This document shows positions 35,093-44,816 of a stretch of DNA of 64,000 nucleotides, one piece after another; within the stretch, counting starts at the first letter, position 1, and each line of letters starts with the position of its first letter. Position numbers and translations under genes: made by a program. The stretch is from Marinobacter sediminum (GTDB lineage: Bacteria > Pseudomonadota > Gammaproteobacteria > Pseudomonadales > Oleiphilaceae). Where the stretch lies: the NCBI RefSeq assembly GCF_023657445.1, contig NZ_JAGTWY010000001.1, forward strand, positions 2,914,001 to 2,978,000, in the 5' to 3' direction. A model generated the notes under the pieces. It did not search any database. It worked only from the letters and a program-made list of their open reading frames with translations, and was not told the DNA's origin.

Positions 35093-36289
35093 ATGAACAT
35101 CATGCGTCCGTTTGCGATGGCCGCCATCGCTACCACACTGGCAACACCGGCAATGGCTGCTGATCGTCAGGAAACCATTTACATCAACCCGTTCGCAGCG
35201 TTCCAGCTGTTTGATGACAAGCGGGACCTGAGCGAAACCGGCACGTTTGGCGTGGGTTTAGAGTACCGCTTCAAGCCAAACTGGGCAGTGGAAGCCATGT
35301 ACTCCCGGGCGGATGCTGACCGCAGATATGTTGCCGGCGAATCCGAATTCGAAGAGCTCCGCGTCGACGGTACCTATTATTTCGCTGGCCCCGAGGAAGC
35401 CTGGAATCCATACCTTTCTCTGGGTGCAGGCAATGCCGACTTTGGCACTGACCCAAGTGGTCCTCGTACCGCCGGCAGTAACCACGACGAAACCCGTGTA
35501 AACGTGGGCACCGGCTTCCGCTACAACATCAGCGACGCCGTTTCCCTGCGCGGTGATCTGCGTGAGTTCCATGGCATCGATGAAAGTACCTTCGACACTC
35601 AGGTGTCCCTGGGCGTTAGCGTTGCTTTCACCCGCACTGTGGCTGGACCAGCGCCTGCCGATAGTGACGGTGACGGCGTGCCTGACAGCCGTGATCAGTG
35701 CCCGGGCACTGCGGCCGGTGCAATGGTGGATAGCACCGGATGTGAACCTGATAGCGACATGGATGGTGTGGTCGACGCCCGAGATGCCTGTCCAAACACA
35801 CCGAGTGGTGCCGACGTAGACAGCCGCGGCTGTGAACTTGACAGTGACAACGATGGCGTTGTGAACAGTGCAGACCAGTGCCCCGACACTACTGCAGGAG
35901 CTGAGGTTGATGCCAATGGTTGTGAGGGTGTCACCGAGACCATTCAAACCTTTGAAATCGAGGTTCAGTTCCCGACCAACAGTTCGGTGATTGGTAACAG
36001 CTTCGACAACGAAATCCGTCGCGTAGCCGACTTCATGAAAGCCAACCCGGAAACCATCGTTGAAATCGCTGGCCACTCCGATAGCCGTGGTGAAGCCGGT
36101 TACAACCAGTTCCTGTCGCAGCGTCGCGCCGAAGCCGTCGCCGCACGCCTGACCGGACCACTGGGCATTGATCCGGCCCGCGTAAACGCCGTAGGTTATG
36201 GTGAGGAGCAGCCGATTGCTTCCAACACTACTGCCAACGGCCGTGCCGCCAACCGTCGGGTTGAAGCTCGTATTCAGGTTCAGCTCTGA
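35093..36289 (+). CDS. OmpA-family outer-membrane protein with TSP3 repeats
   Basis: The 398-residue protein has a signal peptide (ending TPAMA) and an eight-stranded barrel-like region to about residue 180. Three calcium-binding thrombospondin type 3 repeats follow (DSDGDGVPDSRDQCP and two relatives, up to about residue 280). The C-terminal OmpA peptidoglycan-binding domain has VEIAGHSDSRGEAGYN and RAANRRVEARI. It links outer membrane to peptidoglycan. AGGAGG lies six bases before the start. A terminator follows 30 bases after the stop. Confidence 0.93.
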   Translation: MNIMRPFAMAAIATTLATPAMAADRQETIYINPFAAFQLFDDKRDLSETGTFGVGLEYRFKPNWAVEAMYSRADADRRYVAGESEFEELRVDGTYYFAGPEEAWNPYLSLGAGNADFGTDPSGPRTAGSNHDETRVNVGTGFRYNISDAVSLRGDLREFHGIDESTFDTQVSLGVSVAFTRTVAGPAPADSDGDGVPDSRDQCPGTAAGAMVDSTGCEPDSDMDGVVDARDACPNTPSGADVDSRGCELDSDNDGVVNSADQCPDTTAGAEVDANGCEGVTETIQTFEIEVQFPTNSSVIGNSFDNEIRRVADFMKANPETIVEIAGHSDSRGEAGYNQFLSQRRAEAVAARLTGPLGIDPARVNAVGYGEEQPIASNTTANGRAANRRVEARIQVQL

Positions 36290-36319
36290 TCCGTTGAGCG
36301 TGTCCTGAGCATGATCGGA

Positions 36320-36346
36320 AAGGCGCCCGCAGAGGGCGCCTTTTTT
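36320..36346 (+). terminator. Rho-independent terminator after the OmpA/TSP3 gene
   Basis: AAGGCGCCC and GGGCGCCTT form a nine-base stem with a GCAGA loop, followed by a run of T. It is a strong canonical terminator. The next start codon is only 13 bases further. Confidence 0.9.
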
Positions 36347-36358
36347 ATTGGACCACTG

Positions 36359-36841
36359 ATGAAACAGACGATCGCCATTCTTGTTCCGGCATTGCTGCTG
36401 ACCATCAGCACTGCGCTGAAGTCCGAGGTGTTTCGTTGCGAGAACGAAAGCGGCATCATATTTTCGGATCAGCCTTGCGGCGAAAATCCGGAAACCATTA
36501 ATATCCGCGACAACCGGATTGGAGGGAGCCTGGATCGAAACCTGCCGCAGCCAGCCCAAAGCCAGCCTGAGAATCAGGCTCGGGAAGAACAGGAAGAGGA
36601 AAACGGAACCTGCCGGTTTATCAACTCCACTGATCTGCGCCGCTACATCATCCGGGAACAGGTGGTCGCGGGCATGACCCGGGACAATGTTCGCCGCGCC
36701 TTCGGCAGCCCGCCAGAAACATACACCAGTCCGCAGGAAGTCTGGATTTACCAGACCCGCTACTATGGCGCGCTGTATGAACTCACTTATGTGTATTTCA
36801 GGGACGGCTGTGTGGAACGGGTGGAGTACCGGAAACCCTGA
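36359..36841 (+). CDS. Small secreted DUF4124-type protein
   Basis: The 160-residue protein has a signal peptide (MKQTIAILVPALLL...) and the DUF4124-type start of a mature domain: EVFRCENESGIIFSDQPCG. A glutamine/glutamate-rich linker precedes a C-terminal domain with GMTRDNVRRAFGSP, reminiscent of SmpA/OmlA-like small lipoprotein domains, and two further cysteines. The start directly follows a terminator with no clear ribosome site, so expression may need read-through or a promoter inside the ompA gene. It overlaps the convergent methyltransferase gene by 44 bases. Confidence 0.75.
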   Translation: MKQTIAILVPALLLTISTALKSEVFRCENESGIIFSDQPCGENPETINIRDNRIGGSLDRNLPQPAQSQPENQAREEQEEENGTCRFINSTDLRRYIIREQVVAGMTRDNVRRAFGSPPETYTSPQEVWIYQTRYYGALYELTYVYFRDGCVERVEYRKP

Positions 36842-38072
36842 CGGCATCAACCAGCAGATTTCTCGGCGTCAGCGACCGGTCACAGAACTGGCCCAACCTG
36901 ACCCGGTAGCCCTGCTCTTCCAGAAAGACGGCGTAGTCCAGGACTATCCAGAGCTCCAGGGGCCGACGAAACAGATGACGGACCAGTTCATGACGCCGTA
37001 CCTGTTGCAGGCGTCTGGCACCAAACGCAGACCAATGATTAAAATCCATGCCTGATGGCAACGTCAGTCCTTTCTTTTGCGCCGCCCACCGGCAGAAAGT
37101 TTCAAAGTCCCCATTAACCAGTCGAGGCGGATGGGACGGCACCGGAAGATATTCGTCGCACTTTCGCAGGTATCGCTGAAGTCCATCAAAGCCCAGACGC
37201 CACTGACTTACCAGGCGGTTCTGTTCCCGCACCCTGGCTGGAGCCGTAACCGTTTCCCGAACCGCCAGCCGGATATCATTTCGGGACAGCGCCAAGGCCC
37301 CGGCATAGCTCGCCGTGCGGCCAGAGATAAGCCGATAGGGTCCCTCTCCGGTCAGGTGGTAGCAACACGGGGAAATACTCAGGCGCGGCAACCCCAGCTT
37401 GCTACCGCGCTTAATCAACTGTCGATGCAGATCGCCACAGGCGTGCAACGCGACACCGTGTGTGTTCTCTGGCAGGACAAGATTATCTGCCATCACATCC
37501 TGGCAATGTAAGGAAACCGGATCACCATACCGGGCTGCCAACCGGTTACCATCGCTCACAAGCTCGGCATTCCATTCGTAACCCTCGACCGACTCCGGAC
37601 AATGGGGCGCTAGCGTCCGAGACAGGTGGCCTTTACCACAGCACCAGTCCAGGACCGGTTGGCTCAGCGGCTGAACTGCTGCGGCAAACGCCCCGGACTG
37701 GAGCCGTTTTCGGCCGGGCATGTCAACCGCCTTCACCTCGGGCAGTGTCGCAGTCTCAATCTCCGTTTCAGACCGCGACAACTCCGGCAGGGCGACCAGA
37801 TGCGCATACCTGCCTAACGCAGGTATATGCCGGCTCGCCAGCTCTGCCAGCTTTTCAGGGGCGTCCTCCAGAGCACGGCAATGAGCATCACTCAAATCAG
37901 CAACCATACCGGCCAGCTGTGGATACTGCAGGGTCCACTCAGGCTCCGGTTCCATAAACGGTGCAGGTTGCCAAAACGCTTGATGCTGCAACAGCCAGTC
38001 ATTCAGCTGCTGCCAACGGTTGTAAAAAGTTTCGGCCGGATCGAACAGACTCGCTGCCGGAGGTAATGTCAT
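36798..38072 (-). CDS. SAM-dependent methyltransferase (METTL25-like/Methyltransf_32 type)
   Basis: The 424-residue protein has the SAM-binding motif VLDWCCGKGHLS near residue 145, HACGDLHRQLI, and the SPCCYH segment typical of the Methyltransf_32 family. The bacterial members have no assigned substrate. The N-terminal 130 residues look helical. Its 3' end overlaps the DUF4124-type gene. It lies 79 bases downstream of the dadA stop, on the opposite side of a short gap. Confidence 0.8.
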   Translation of the reverse strand: MTLPPAASLFDPAETFYNRWQQLNDWLLQHQAFWQPAPFMEPEPEWTLQYPQLAGMVADLSDAHCRALEDAPEKLAELASRHIPALGRYAHLVALPELSRSETEIETATLPEVKAVDMPGRKRLQSGAFAAAVQPLSQPVLDWCCGKGHLSRTLAPHCPESVEGYEWNAELVSDGNRLAARYGDPVSLHCQDVMADNLVLPENTHGVALHACGDLHRQLIKRGSKLGLPRLSISPCCYHLTGEGPYRLISGRTASYAGALALSRNDIRLAVRETVTAPARVREQNRLVSQWRLGFDGLQRYLRKCDEYLPVPSHPPRLVNGDFETFCRWAAQKKGLTLPSGMDFNHWSAFGARRLQQVRRHELVRHLFRRPLELWIVLDYAVFLEEQGYRVRLGQFCDRSLTPRNLLVDAVRVSGTPPVPHSRP

Positions 38073-38151
38073 GCAACTGGCCTTCGGGCTCGCTTAACCC
38101 AGGGTTCATGGAAATGTCGGGGCCGTCGTCGGTACCCTGCAACGCAAGTAA

Positions 38152-39423
38152 CTACTCGCTGAAACGGCCTGGCCGGAACGCATCAAGGCAGACCGATGGC
38201 TCTTCTCCGTCTATGACCTGGGCGATCAGATCCGCACTTCCAGCAGAGAAGGTCCAGCCAAAGGTACCATGTCCGGTATTGAGGAACAGGTTGTCCCTGG
38301 GACCACGACCAATGATGGCCGGGCCATCCGGTGTCATCGGACGAAAGCCGGTCCAGGTTTCCGCGGAAGCAAGATCGGCGCAACCCGGGAACCGGGATTC
38401 CACCGATTTTCGTATAGTGGCCAGACGCTCCTCGGGGATGTTGCGGTTGAAGTCGGCGATTTCGACAAAACCGGTCGCGCGCAGCCGATTGCCAAGTCGC
38501 GTGGAGACCACTTTGTAGTTGTCGTCATGGATGGTCGATACCGGAGCATGGTCCGGATTCTTCAGCGGCACCGTGATGCTGTAGCCCTTGACCGGGTATA
38601 TTGGCAGCGTCATACCCAGTGGACGCACGAGATAATCGGACCAGCAGCCGGCACTGACAACAAAGGCGTCGGCCTCCAGGGTTTCACGGTTTCCCCCCTC
38701 GGTGGTCAGGGCAATCGCATTTACCCGTTGATCATCGGCAATCAGGTTTTCCACCTCGACGTTATATCGGAAGCTGACGCCATTCTCTTCGCAGACGCGG
38801 GCCAGCTCCCTCGCGAAAAGGTGGCAATCGCCGGTGCCATCTGTGTCGTAACTCAGGGCACCATATAGCGGGCCATTTCCCACCATGCCGGGCTCCAACT
38901 CGCGCACCTGATCTGGCGTAAGCAGCCGGGACGGGATACCCAGTTCATCAAGGAGCTGGTGGACCCCGCGGTAGCCTTCCAGCGCCTCCGGTGTGCTGGC
39001 CAGTTGGAGCAGGCCTTTGTGATCACCATCGAATGACAACTTGAGCGCCTTCTCCAGCCCCAGGAAGCATTCGCGACTATGACTGCCAAGACGCAGCATG
39101 GCTCTCCGGTTGAGGCCAAACAGGCCCGGCGACCAGGCATAGCGCAAGGTCGAGAACATGAATTTCACCGCTTCCACCGACGGTGGTATCCGCATTTTCA
39201 GGGGGCCGTCCTGTTTCAGTAACCAGGGCAGTGCCTTGAGCACCATTCCCGGGTCTGCCCAGGGATAAACCACACCATAAGAGCGCTGGGCCGCATTGCC
39301 CTTGCTGGTTTCATTACCGGCAATGCCGTGACGCTCCAGTACGGTTACATCATGGCCCCGGCGATTCAGTTCATACGCAGTGGTTACCCCGACTACGCCC
39401 CCACCCACTACTACAATGCGCAT
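38152..39423 (-). CDS. dadA: D-amino acid dehydrogenase
   Basis: The 423-residue flavoprotein begins with an FAD dinucleotide-binding motif (VVVGGGVVGVTTAYEL). It has the DadA segments VYPVKGYS (here IYPVKGYS), TGFVEIADFNRNI, and the C-terminal NTGHGTFGWT. It oxidises D-alanine and other D-amino acids to keto acids and feeds electrons to the respiratory chain at the membrane. GGAGG lies five bases before the ATG. It is 20 bases downstream of ppk2 on the same strand, and the two may be co-transcribed. Confidence 0.93.
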   Translation of the reverse strand: MRIVVVGGGVVGVTTAYELNRRGHDVTVLERHGIAGNETSKGNAAQRSYGVVYPWADPGMVLKALPWLLKQDGPLKMRIPPSVEAVKFMFSTLRYAWSPGLFGLNRRAMLRLGSHSRECFLGLEKALKLSFDGDHKGLLQLASTPEALEGYRGVHQLLDELGIPSRLLTPDQVRELEPGMVGNGPLYGALSYDTDGTGDCHLFARELARVCEENGVSFRYNVEVENLIADDQRVNAIALTTEGGNRETLEADAFVVSAGCWSDYLVRPLGMTLPIYPVKGYSITVPLKNPDHAPVSTIHDDNYKVVSTRLGNRLRATGFVEIADFNRNIPEERLATIRKSVESRFPGCADLASAETWTGFRPMTPDGPAIIGRGPRDNLFLNTGHGTFGWTFSAGSADLIAQVIDGEEPSVCLDAFRPGRFSE

Positions 39424-39443
39424 ATGCGCCTCCGTGTGTTGCT

Positions 39444-40271
39444 CTATTTCACGCCGCTCTCAGCCAGCAGTCGACGATATGCATCCAGTACGGCCTTATC
39501 CTCTTTCGGGTACTCCGGGGCAAGATGTTTCAGCTGTTGGGCCACAATAGCCGAAACAATAGCGCGAGCCTGGGGTTTACTGTCTCCCGGTACAATAAAC
39601 CAGGGCGCCTCTTCCGTATGAGTCTGTGCCAGCGCTTCCTCGGCAAAGGCTGCATATTGCTGGCGTCTTTCCCAGCCATCAATATCGGATTTATCGAATT
39701 TCCAGCGCTTACGGGGCTTGTCCAACCGTTTCAGCAAGCGCCTGCGATGCTCATCTTCCGAGAGGTTGAGCCAGATTTTAAGCAGGGTCGTGCCCTCCTC
39801 AACCAGGTGCTTCTCAAAGTCCCGGATCGCTCGATAACGGTTTGGCCAGTTGTAGCTGTCGGCAGCGTGAACAGGCCAGACCCTCTCACCGATGACGGCT
39901 TCATGGTGGCTCCGGTTAAACGCCACCATTTGGCCAAAGCCCGGAAGCAACGGAGTGACACGCCAAAGGAAGTCGTGCCGGGCTTCCGCCCCCTGTGGCC
40001 GACCGAAAGACCAGGCATGAAAACCGGCGGGATCGGCGTAGGTTGCCAGAGTCCGGATCAAGCTGTCTTTCCCGCTGGTATCCGGACCATGGATCACCAG
40101 CAGCAAGGCCCGGCGGCCATTCGCCCAGAGCCTTCTCTGATACTCACCAATCTCCTCAAGACTCGTTTCCAGCGCCGGTAACTTATCGTCGTCCAGCACA
40201 CTCGGATAATCCTTGAACCGGGGTTTACCGGGCACAAAGAACCAGCTCTCTGCAAACTCCGATGAAGGCAT
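39444..40271 (-). CDS. Polyphosphate kinase 2 family protein
   Basis: The 275-residue protein has the PPK2 Walker A variant HGPDTSGKDSLIR, the lid-type segment AFNRSHHEAVI, and the arginine-rich LNLSEDEHRRRLLKR block. PPK2 enzymes transfer phosphate between polyphosphate and nucleotides. The FNRSH form suggests a one-domain enzyme that phosphorylates nucleoside mono- or diphosphates from polyphosphate. GGGAG lies upstream of the ATG. It diverges from tatD. Confidence 0.9.
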   Translation of the reverse strand: MPSSEFAESWFFVPGKPRFKDYPSVLDDDKLPALETSLEEIGEYQRRLWANGRRALLLVIHGPDTSGKDSLIRTLATYADPAGFHAWSFGRPQGAEARHDFLWRVTPLLPGFGQMVAFNRSHHEAVIGERVWPVHAADSYNWPNRYRAIRDFEKHLVEEGTTLLKIWLNLSEDEHRRRLLKRLDKPRKRWKFDKSDIDGWERRQQYAAFAEEALAQTHTEEAPWFIVPGDSKPQARAIVSAIVAQQLKHLAPEYPKEDKAVLDAYRRLLAESGVK

Positions 40272-40391
40272 TAACGAAACTCCCTATGGACATAATATGG
40301 GTCAACAATCGTACAAGCTGATAAACTGGCACACTTTAAATTCTCAGAATAGCAGCAGACCAGTCGCTGCGATGGAGCTAAATCCACGGCA

Positions 40392-41201
40392 ATGAGCAAA
40401 AAACGTCGCGAAATTCCCGTCTTCGATCACCCGATCATTGAAACCCACTGCCACCTGGACTATCTCAAGGATCGCGAGCTGAAGGAAACTCTTGAGCAGA
40501 GCCAGCGGGTGAACATCGAAAAACTGATCACCATTGCAGTGTCGCCAGACAACCTCGGCCGCGTGCGCGAATTGAGCCAGATTGCACCCTGGGTCTATGG
40601 CACACAGGGCATTCACCCCCATGAAGCGGAAAGCTACTCGGATGCGGTCGAGGAAGAAATCCGGGGCCATGCGCTAGACGAAAAAATTGTTGCTGTTGGT
40701 GAAATCGGCCTGGATTACTTTTATGACAATGCGGACCAGGGCGTGCAGCGGGAGGTATTCCGCCGCCAACTGCAGATTGCCTGTGACACTGACCGCCCTG
40801 TGGTTATTCACAGCCGGGACGCAGACGAGGACACCATTGCTATCCTCAAGGAATTCGAGAACACCCTGGGCCGCAGAGGCGTGATCCACAGCTTCACCTC
40901 AGGCCCCGGGCTCGCACAGTATGCGCTGGACCAGGGCTGGTGCCTTGGCTTTAACGGTATTACCACCTTCAACAAGGCCGAAAACGTCCGGGATATTGTG
41001 CGGATGGCGTCCATTGAGCAGATCCTTCTGGAGACTGACTCTCCGTTTCTCACTCCGGTACCTTACCGGGGCCGAGAAAATGCGCCCTTCTATCTGCCCT
41101 TTGTGGCGGAAAAAATTGCCGAGGTAAAGGAACTGCCCCTGGAAGAAGTACTGAGCAAAACCTATAAAAACAGCTTACGAACGTTCTTCCCCGGACAATG
41201 A
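40392..41201 (+). CDS. TatD-family metal-dependent DNase
   Basis: The 269-residue protein has the TatD signatures: ETHCHLDYL with the metal-binding HxH, VAVGEIGLDYFYD, RPVVIHSRDADEDT, and LETDSPFLTPVPYRG. The family acts as a 3'-5' exonuclease on DNA and RNA; this looks closest to the YcfH branch. No strong ribosome site precedes the ATG. Its stop overlaps the start of the HD-GYP gene in ATGA, so the two are probably translated together. Confidence 0.93.
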   Translation: MSKKRREIPVFDHPIIETHCHLDYLKDRELKETLEQSQRVNIEKLITIAVSPDNLGRVRELSQIAPWVYGTQGIHPHEAESYSDAVEEEIRGHALDEKIVAVGEIGLDYFYDNADQGVQREVFRRQLQIACDTDRPVVIHSRDADEDTIAILKEFENTLGRRGVIHSFTSGPGLAQYALDQGWCLGFNGITTFNKAENVRDIVRMASIEQILLETDSPFLTPVPYRGRENAPFYLPFVAEKIAEVKELPLEEVLSKTYKNSLRTFFPGQ

Positions 41202-42406
41202 TCAAGCGCATCCCCGTTTCGGCGCTGAAGGTAGGTATGTACATTACCGACCTCAACAATGACTGGATCCCCCACAACACCCAACGTAAACAAGGGGTGA
41301 TCAAAAAAGACGAAACCATTGAAAAGATTCGCCGGATGGGGGTGACGTCCGTTTACATCGACGCTTCAAAAGGACTGGATACCCAGGATTCCGAGACCGC
41401 CGCCGAAGTCGATCGCCGCAACGAAGCAGCCCTGCAAAATGCAGGGGAGCAAGCTCCGGGGCTTAGACCCCACGTGCCGGTGGCCGAAGAAATGGTTATG
41501 GCACAGAAGATTCATAGCCAGGCTCAGGGCCTGGTGGGCGAGTTCATGAACAACGTCAAAATTGGCGCTGCCATTGACATAGCGCCGATCCACCAGCTTG
41601 CCAACGAACTTCAGAATTCGGTCCTGCGCAATGCAAATGCCCTGAGCTGCCTGGGCCGTATCCGGGAAAAAGACAATTACCTGATGGAGCACTCGGTCAA
41701 TCTCAGCGTGCTGATGTCCCTGTTTGGTAATTACCGCTCGCTGCCAGCCGATGCTCTGCATCAGACCATTGTTGGTGCCCTGCTACATGACCTGGGCAAA
41801 ATCCTGACGCCCGATGAAGTCCTGCACAAGCCGGGCCGGCTCTCTGCCGAAGAATTCGAGATTATGAAACTGCATGCCCGTCACTCACGGGAAATTCTGG
41901 CCACAACCGAAGGCATTGGCGAGCTGACAGTGATCACGGCCGCACAGCACCATGAGCGACTGGATGGGAGTGGCTACCCCGAAGGCCTCAAGGGCGACGA
42001 CATTTCCGTTTACGGCCGCATGGTGGCCATTACCGATGTGTATGACGCCATCACCGCCGACCGTGTCTACCACAAGGGCATGACGCCTACCCAGGGGCTG
42101 AAGAAATTGCTGGAATGGAGCGGCGACCATCTTGATCCTTCGCTGGTTAAACAGTTCATCCGATGTATCGGCCTATACCCGGTTGGATCCCTGGTACTTC
42201 TGGAAAGCGGGAGACTGGGCGCTGTCGTGGAAGCCAACGAGCTGGACCAGCGCTTACCGGTGGTGCGGGTGATGTATCACACCAAATTCCGGATGCCTAT
42301 TACCGTAGACACCATTGATCTGTCCAGGCCGGACACCCAGGACCGCATCCTTCGGTCGGTCGATCCTGATGAGTACAGGATTGATATCCGCAAATTCATG
42401 ACCTGA
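41198..42406 (+). CDS. HD-GYP c-di-GMP phosphodiesterase with DUF3391 domain
   Basis: This 402-residue cytoplasmic protein starts with a DUF3391 domain (residues 1-130). An HD-GYP domain follows, with HDLGK near residue 200 and QHHERLDGSGYP near residue 250. These metal-binding residues are intact, so it should break cyclic-di-GMP down. No membrane segment is seen. It converges with a GGDEF diguanylate cyclase, so makers and breakers of the same messenger lie side by side. Confidence 0.93.
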   Translation: MIKRIPVSALKVGMYITDLNNDWIPHNTQRKQGVIKKDETIEKIRRMGVTSVYIDASKGLDTQDSETAAEVDRRNEAALQNAGEQAPGLRPHVPVAEEMVMAQKIHSQAQGLVGEFMNNVKIGAAIDIAPIHQLANELQNSVLRNANALSCLGRIREKDNYLMEHSVNLSVLMSLFGNYRSLPADALHQTIVGALLHDLGKILTPDEVLHKPGRLSAEEFEIMKLHARHSREILATTEGIGELTVITAAQHHERLDGSGYPEGLKGDDISVYGRMVAITDVYDAITADRVYHKGMTPTQGLKKLLEWSGDHLDPSLVKQFIRCIGLYPVGSLVLLESGRLGAVVEANELDQRLPVVRVMYHTKFRMPITVDTIDLSRPDTQDRILRSVDPDEYRIDIRKFMT

Positions 42407-42536
42407 GTGCCAGCGGCTCCGGCCAAGCATCTGCCAAGCTCTCAATCAATATTTTCCAGGGATTTCCATCAGCTATGATCGCATCCATATTCCAGATCAT
42501 CGGCGGACTGGCAACGGAATTGCTCGACCGCTCCGA

Positions 42537-44816
42537 TCAGGAGTCCTCATCAGAGAACCGGCAATAGCGGTTCTTGCCCTGCTGCTTGGCTCGATACATG
42601 GCCTGGTCCGCCTGACGTAATAGCTGATCGCCATCCAGCTCCCTATCCATCGAGAACAGTGTATAGCCAATACTGGCCGAGACCTCGACACTATGGTCTG
42701 CCACCCAGGCAGGTTCAGATACCATCACCAGCAGTCGGGACAGCAGGCTTTCGAGCGCCGCCTCATCCAGCACATTGACAATAATGGCGGAGAATTCATC
42801 GCCACCGATGCGAGCCAACGTATCCTCTTCCCTCAAAACCGATCGCATTCGTGATGCGACCTCCACCAGCAACTGATCGCCCGCGTCATGGCCAAAAGCA
42901 TCGTTGACCGGCTTGAACTCATCCAGATCAATGTAAGCAACAGCCAGCATGTAGTCCTGCCTCCGAGCCTGCGCCATCGACTGATGCAGCCTGTCAGCGA
43001 AAAGTACCCGATTTGGAAGACCGGTCAGCGCATCATAGTGAGCCAGGGTATGAAGCTTCTGCTCCTGTTCTTTTATGCGGGTAATATCGTTAAAAATACC
43101 GACAAAATGAGTAATGTCAGCGCGTTCATCCCGAACCCCACTAATAGTCAGCGTCAAGACAAAGGCATCACCATTACCCCGTCTGGTAGAAAACTCTCCG
43201 GACCAGAACCCGTGTTTTCTTGCGCTATGGAAAACACCGCTTCCCTCATCCATCGGCAACGGCGGAAGGCGGCCAATCGTTTGGCTTCGCGACTTTCCGG
43301 TGATTGCTACGTAGGCGTCGTTTACATCCACCACAACCCCATGGCTGTCCGTGATAAAAATCGCTTCCCGGGCATAGTCAAATACACTGGCGGCAAGCCG
43401 CTGTTTTTGTTCCGCCTGCTTGCGCGCGGTGACGTCATACCAGGAGCAAAGAAAAATAGGCTCCCGTTCGCCCTTTTCATGAATCGGGGCGATCGTCATA
43501 TCCACCCAGACCTTCGAACCATCAGACCGGCGAAACACCCATTCGCCCTGGTCTACTCCACCATGAACCGCCTGAGCCAGAATGCCATCCATCTTCTGAC
43601 GCGAGAGTCGCCCATCCGGCTGGAACTCAGGCGAAAAAGTCGCAACATCCTTACCCAGAAGGGACTCCCGTGCAGTAAAGCGGAGCAGCTCCACTGCCGC
43701 ACGATTGGTATCGACAAATACGCCGCCCTGAATAATCAGCATAGGTTGTGGCCAGCCAAGAATCAGACGCCTTAAACGCCTTTGCTCGGCAGAAAGCTGT
43801 CTTTTCTTTTTTCCCAGCCACAGGGAGCTGGCGATCAGCAGAATCACCAGCATGAAAATGGTAAAGACCCAAAGGCGGTATTGGTGCAGAACATCTACCC
43901 AGGTTACCTTCGGCACTGCATCATAGGGTGCAACACGAAGTTTCCTGGCCAGATATTCCACCGCCTGATAGTCCGCAGGCGGTGAAAAACCGGCAATACC
44001 GGCTGAAACTGCGGCCGGATCCTCAGCCTCCAGCGCAAACAGTGCCGACGCAACCCGGCGCACGATACGGCCATCCACATGCGGAAGTGCCACCAGTGGC
44101 CATTCCGGATACAGACGGGTGGACACCCTGAAGGGGAAGCCGGCCAGATCCTGCTCATTTATCACCCGTATCTGGTCAATCAGACCCGGATCCGCCACTG
44201 ACATCTGTTCAATGATGCTGGTTCTGACAAACCCCACGTCTGCGTCACCTGACAAAGTCGCACGGATAACCCGATCGTGGTTACTCAGGAACTTGATACG
44301 ATTGCTACGGCGCACATCGACTCCAGCTTCCATCAGCTCCAGCGCCTGGGTCTGATAGCCACCGAGGAAATGCAAGCCGGGCGATGCAACGTTTTTGCCT
44401 TTAATGTCGGCAAGGCCGTTAATGTCGTTCCGCCCGGCGGCGGTAATAATGACACCTCCCAGGCTCGACGTTGTGGAAGTCCCCCAGCTCCTCACCAGAG
44501 TAGCCAGAACTCCGGTCAGACTTCTCTCGCTGCGAATAACCAGGAAATGGCTGGGATTGGTCAGGAAGAAATCCAGCCGGTTAGCAGCGAGCGCGCGGCT
44601 CATGTCCTCTTGCGAGAGAATCTGCAACTCAACCTCCTGGCCTGCCTGTTCTGACAAATAGTCAGCTAGAGGTTGATAGCGTTCGCGCATGATATCACCC
44701 GGGCGATAGGCGAAGACGCCGAAAGTCAGAACGTCTTCGGCAACAGCAATAGAGGGTGCAAGAAGTGCCCCTAGCAGGAGAGGAATCAACACCAACCGGA
44801 CAAGAAACACTCTCAA
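42537..44816 (-). CDS. Periplasmic-binding-domain / PAS / GGDEF diguanylate cyclase
   Basis: The 759-residue sensor has a signal segment (1-26) and a PhnD-like binding domain (about 27-290). One membrane segment lies at 315-335, then two PAS-type domains (about 355-470 and 478-590) and a GGDEF domain (about 595-755). The active motif GGDEF and the inhibitory site REED five residues before it are intact. It begins at a TTG that overlaps the stop of the binding-protein gene (TTGA), with GGAG six bases upstream. It should convert a periplasmic ligand signal into c-di-GMP. Confidence 0.9.
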   Translation of the reverse strand: MRVFLVRLVLIPLLLGALLAPSIAVAEDVLTFGVFAYRPGDIMRERYQPLADYLSEQAGQEVELQILSQEDMSRALAANRLDFFLTNPSHFLVIRSERSLTGVLATLVRSWGTSTTSSLGGVIITAAGRNDINGLADIKGKNVASPGLHFLGGYQTQALELMEAGVDVRRSNRIKFLSNHDRVIRATLSGDADVGFVRTSIIEQMSVADPGLIDQIRVINEQDLAGFPFRVSTRLYPEWPLVALPHVDGRIVRRVASALFALEAEDPAAVSAGIAGFSPPADYQAVEYLARKLRVAPYDAVPKVTWVDVLHQYRLWVFTIFMLVILLIASSLWLGKKKRQLSAEQRRLRRLILGWPQPMLIIQGGVFVDTNRAAVELLRFTARESLLGKDVATFSPEFQPDGRLSRQKMDGILAQAVHGGVDQGEWVFRRSDGSKVWVDMTIAPIHEKGEREPIFLCSWYDVTARKQAEQKQRLAASVFDYAREAIFITDSHGVVVDVNDAYVAITGKSRSQTIGRLPPLPMDEGSGVFHSARKHGFWSGEFSTRRGNGDAFVLTLTISGVRDERADITHFVGIFNDITRIKEQEQKLHTLAHYDALTGLPNRVLFADRLHQSMAQARRQDYMLAVAYIDLDEFKPVNDAFGHDAGDQLLVEVASRMRSVLREEDTLARIGGDEFSAIIVNVLDEAALESLLSRLLVMVSEPAWVADHSVEVSASIGYTLFSMDRELDGDQLLRQADQAMYRAKQQGKNRYCRFSDEDS

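Noticed and set aside
42475..42567. Plus-strand 30-codon ORF starting MIASIFQIIGG after the HD-GYP gene
   Set aside because: The ribosome site is too distant and the end overlaps the GGDEF gene on the other strand; no other support.
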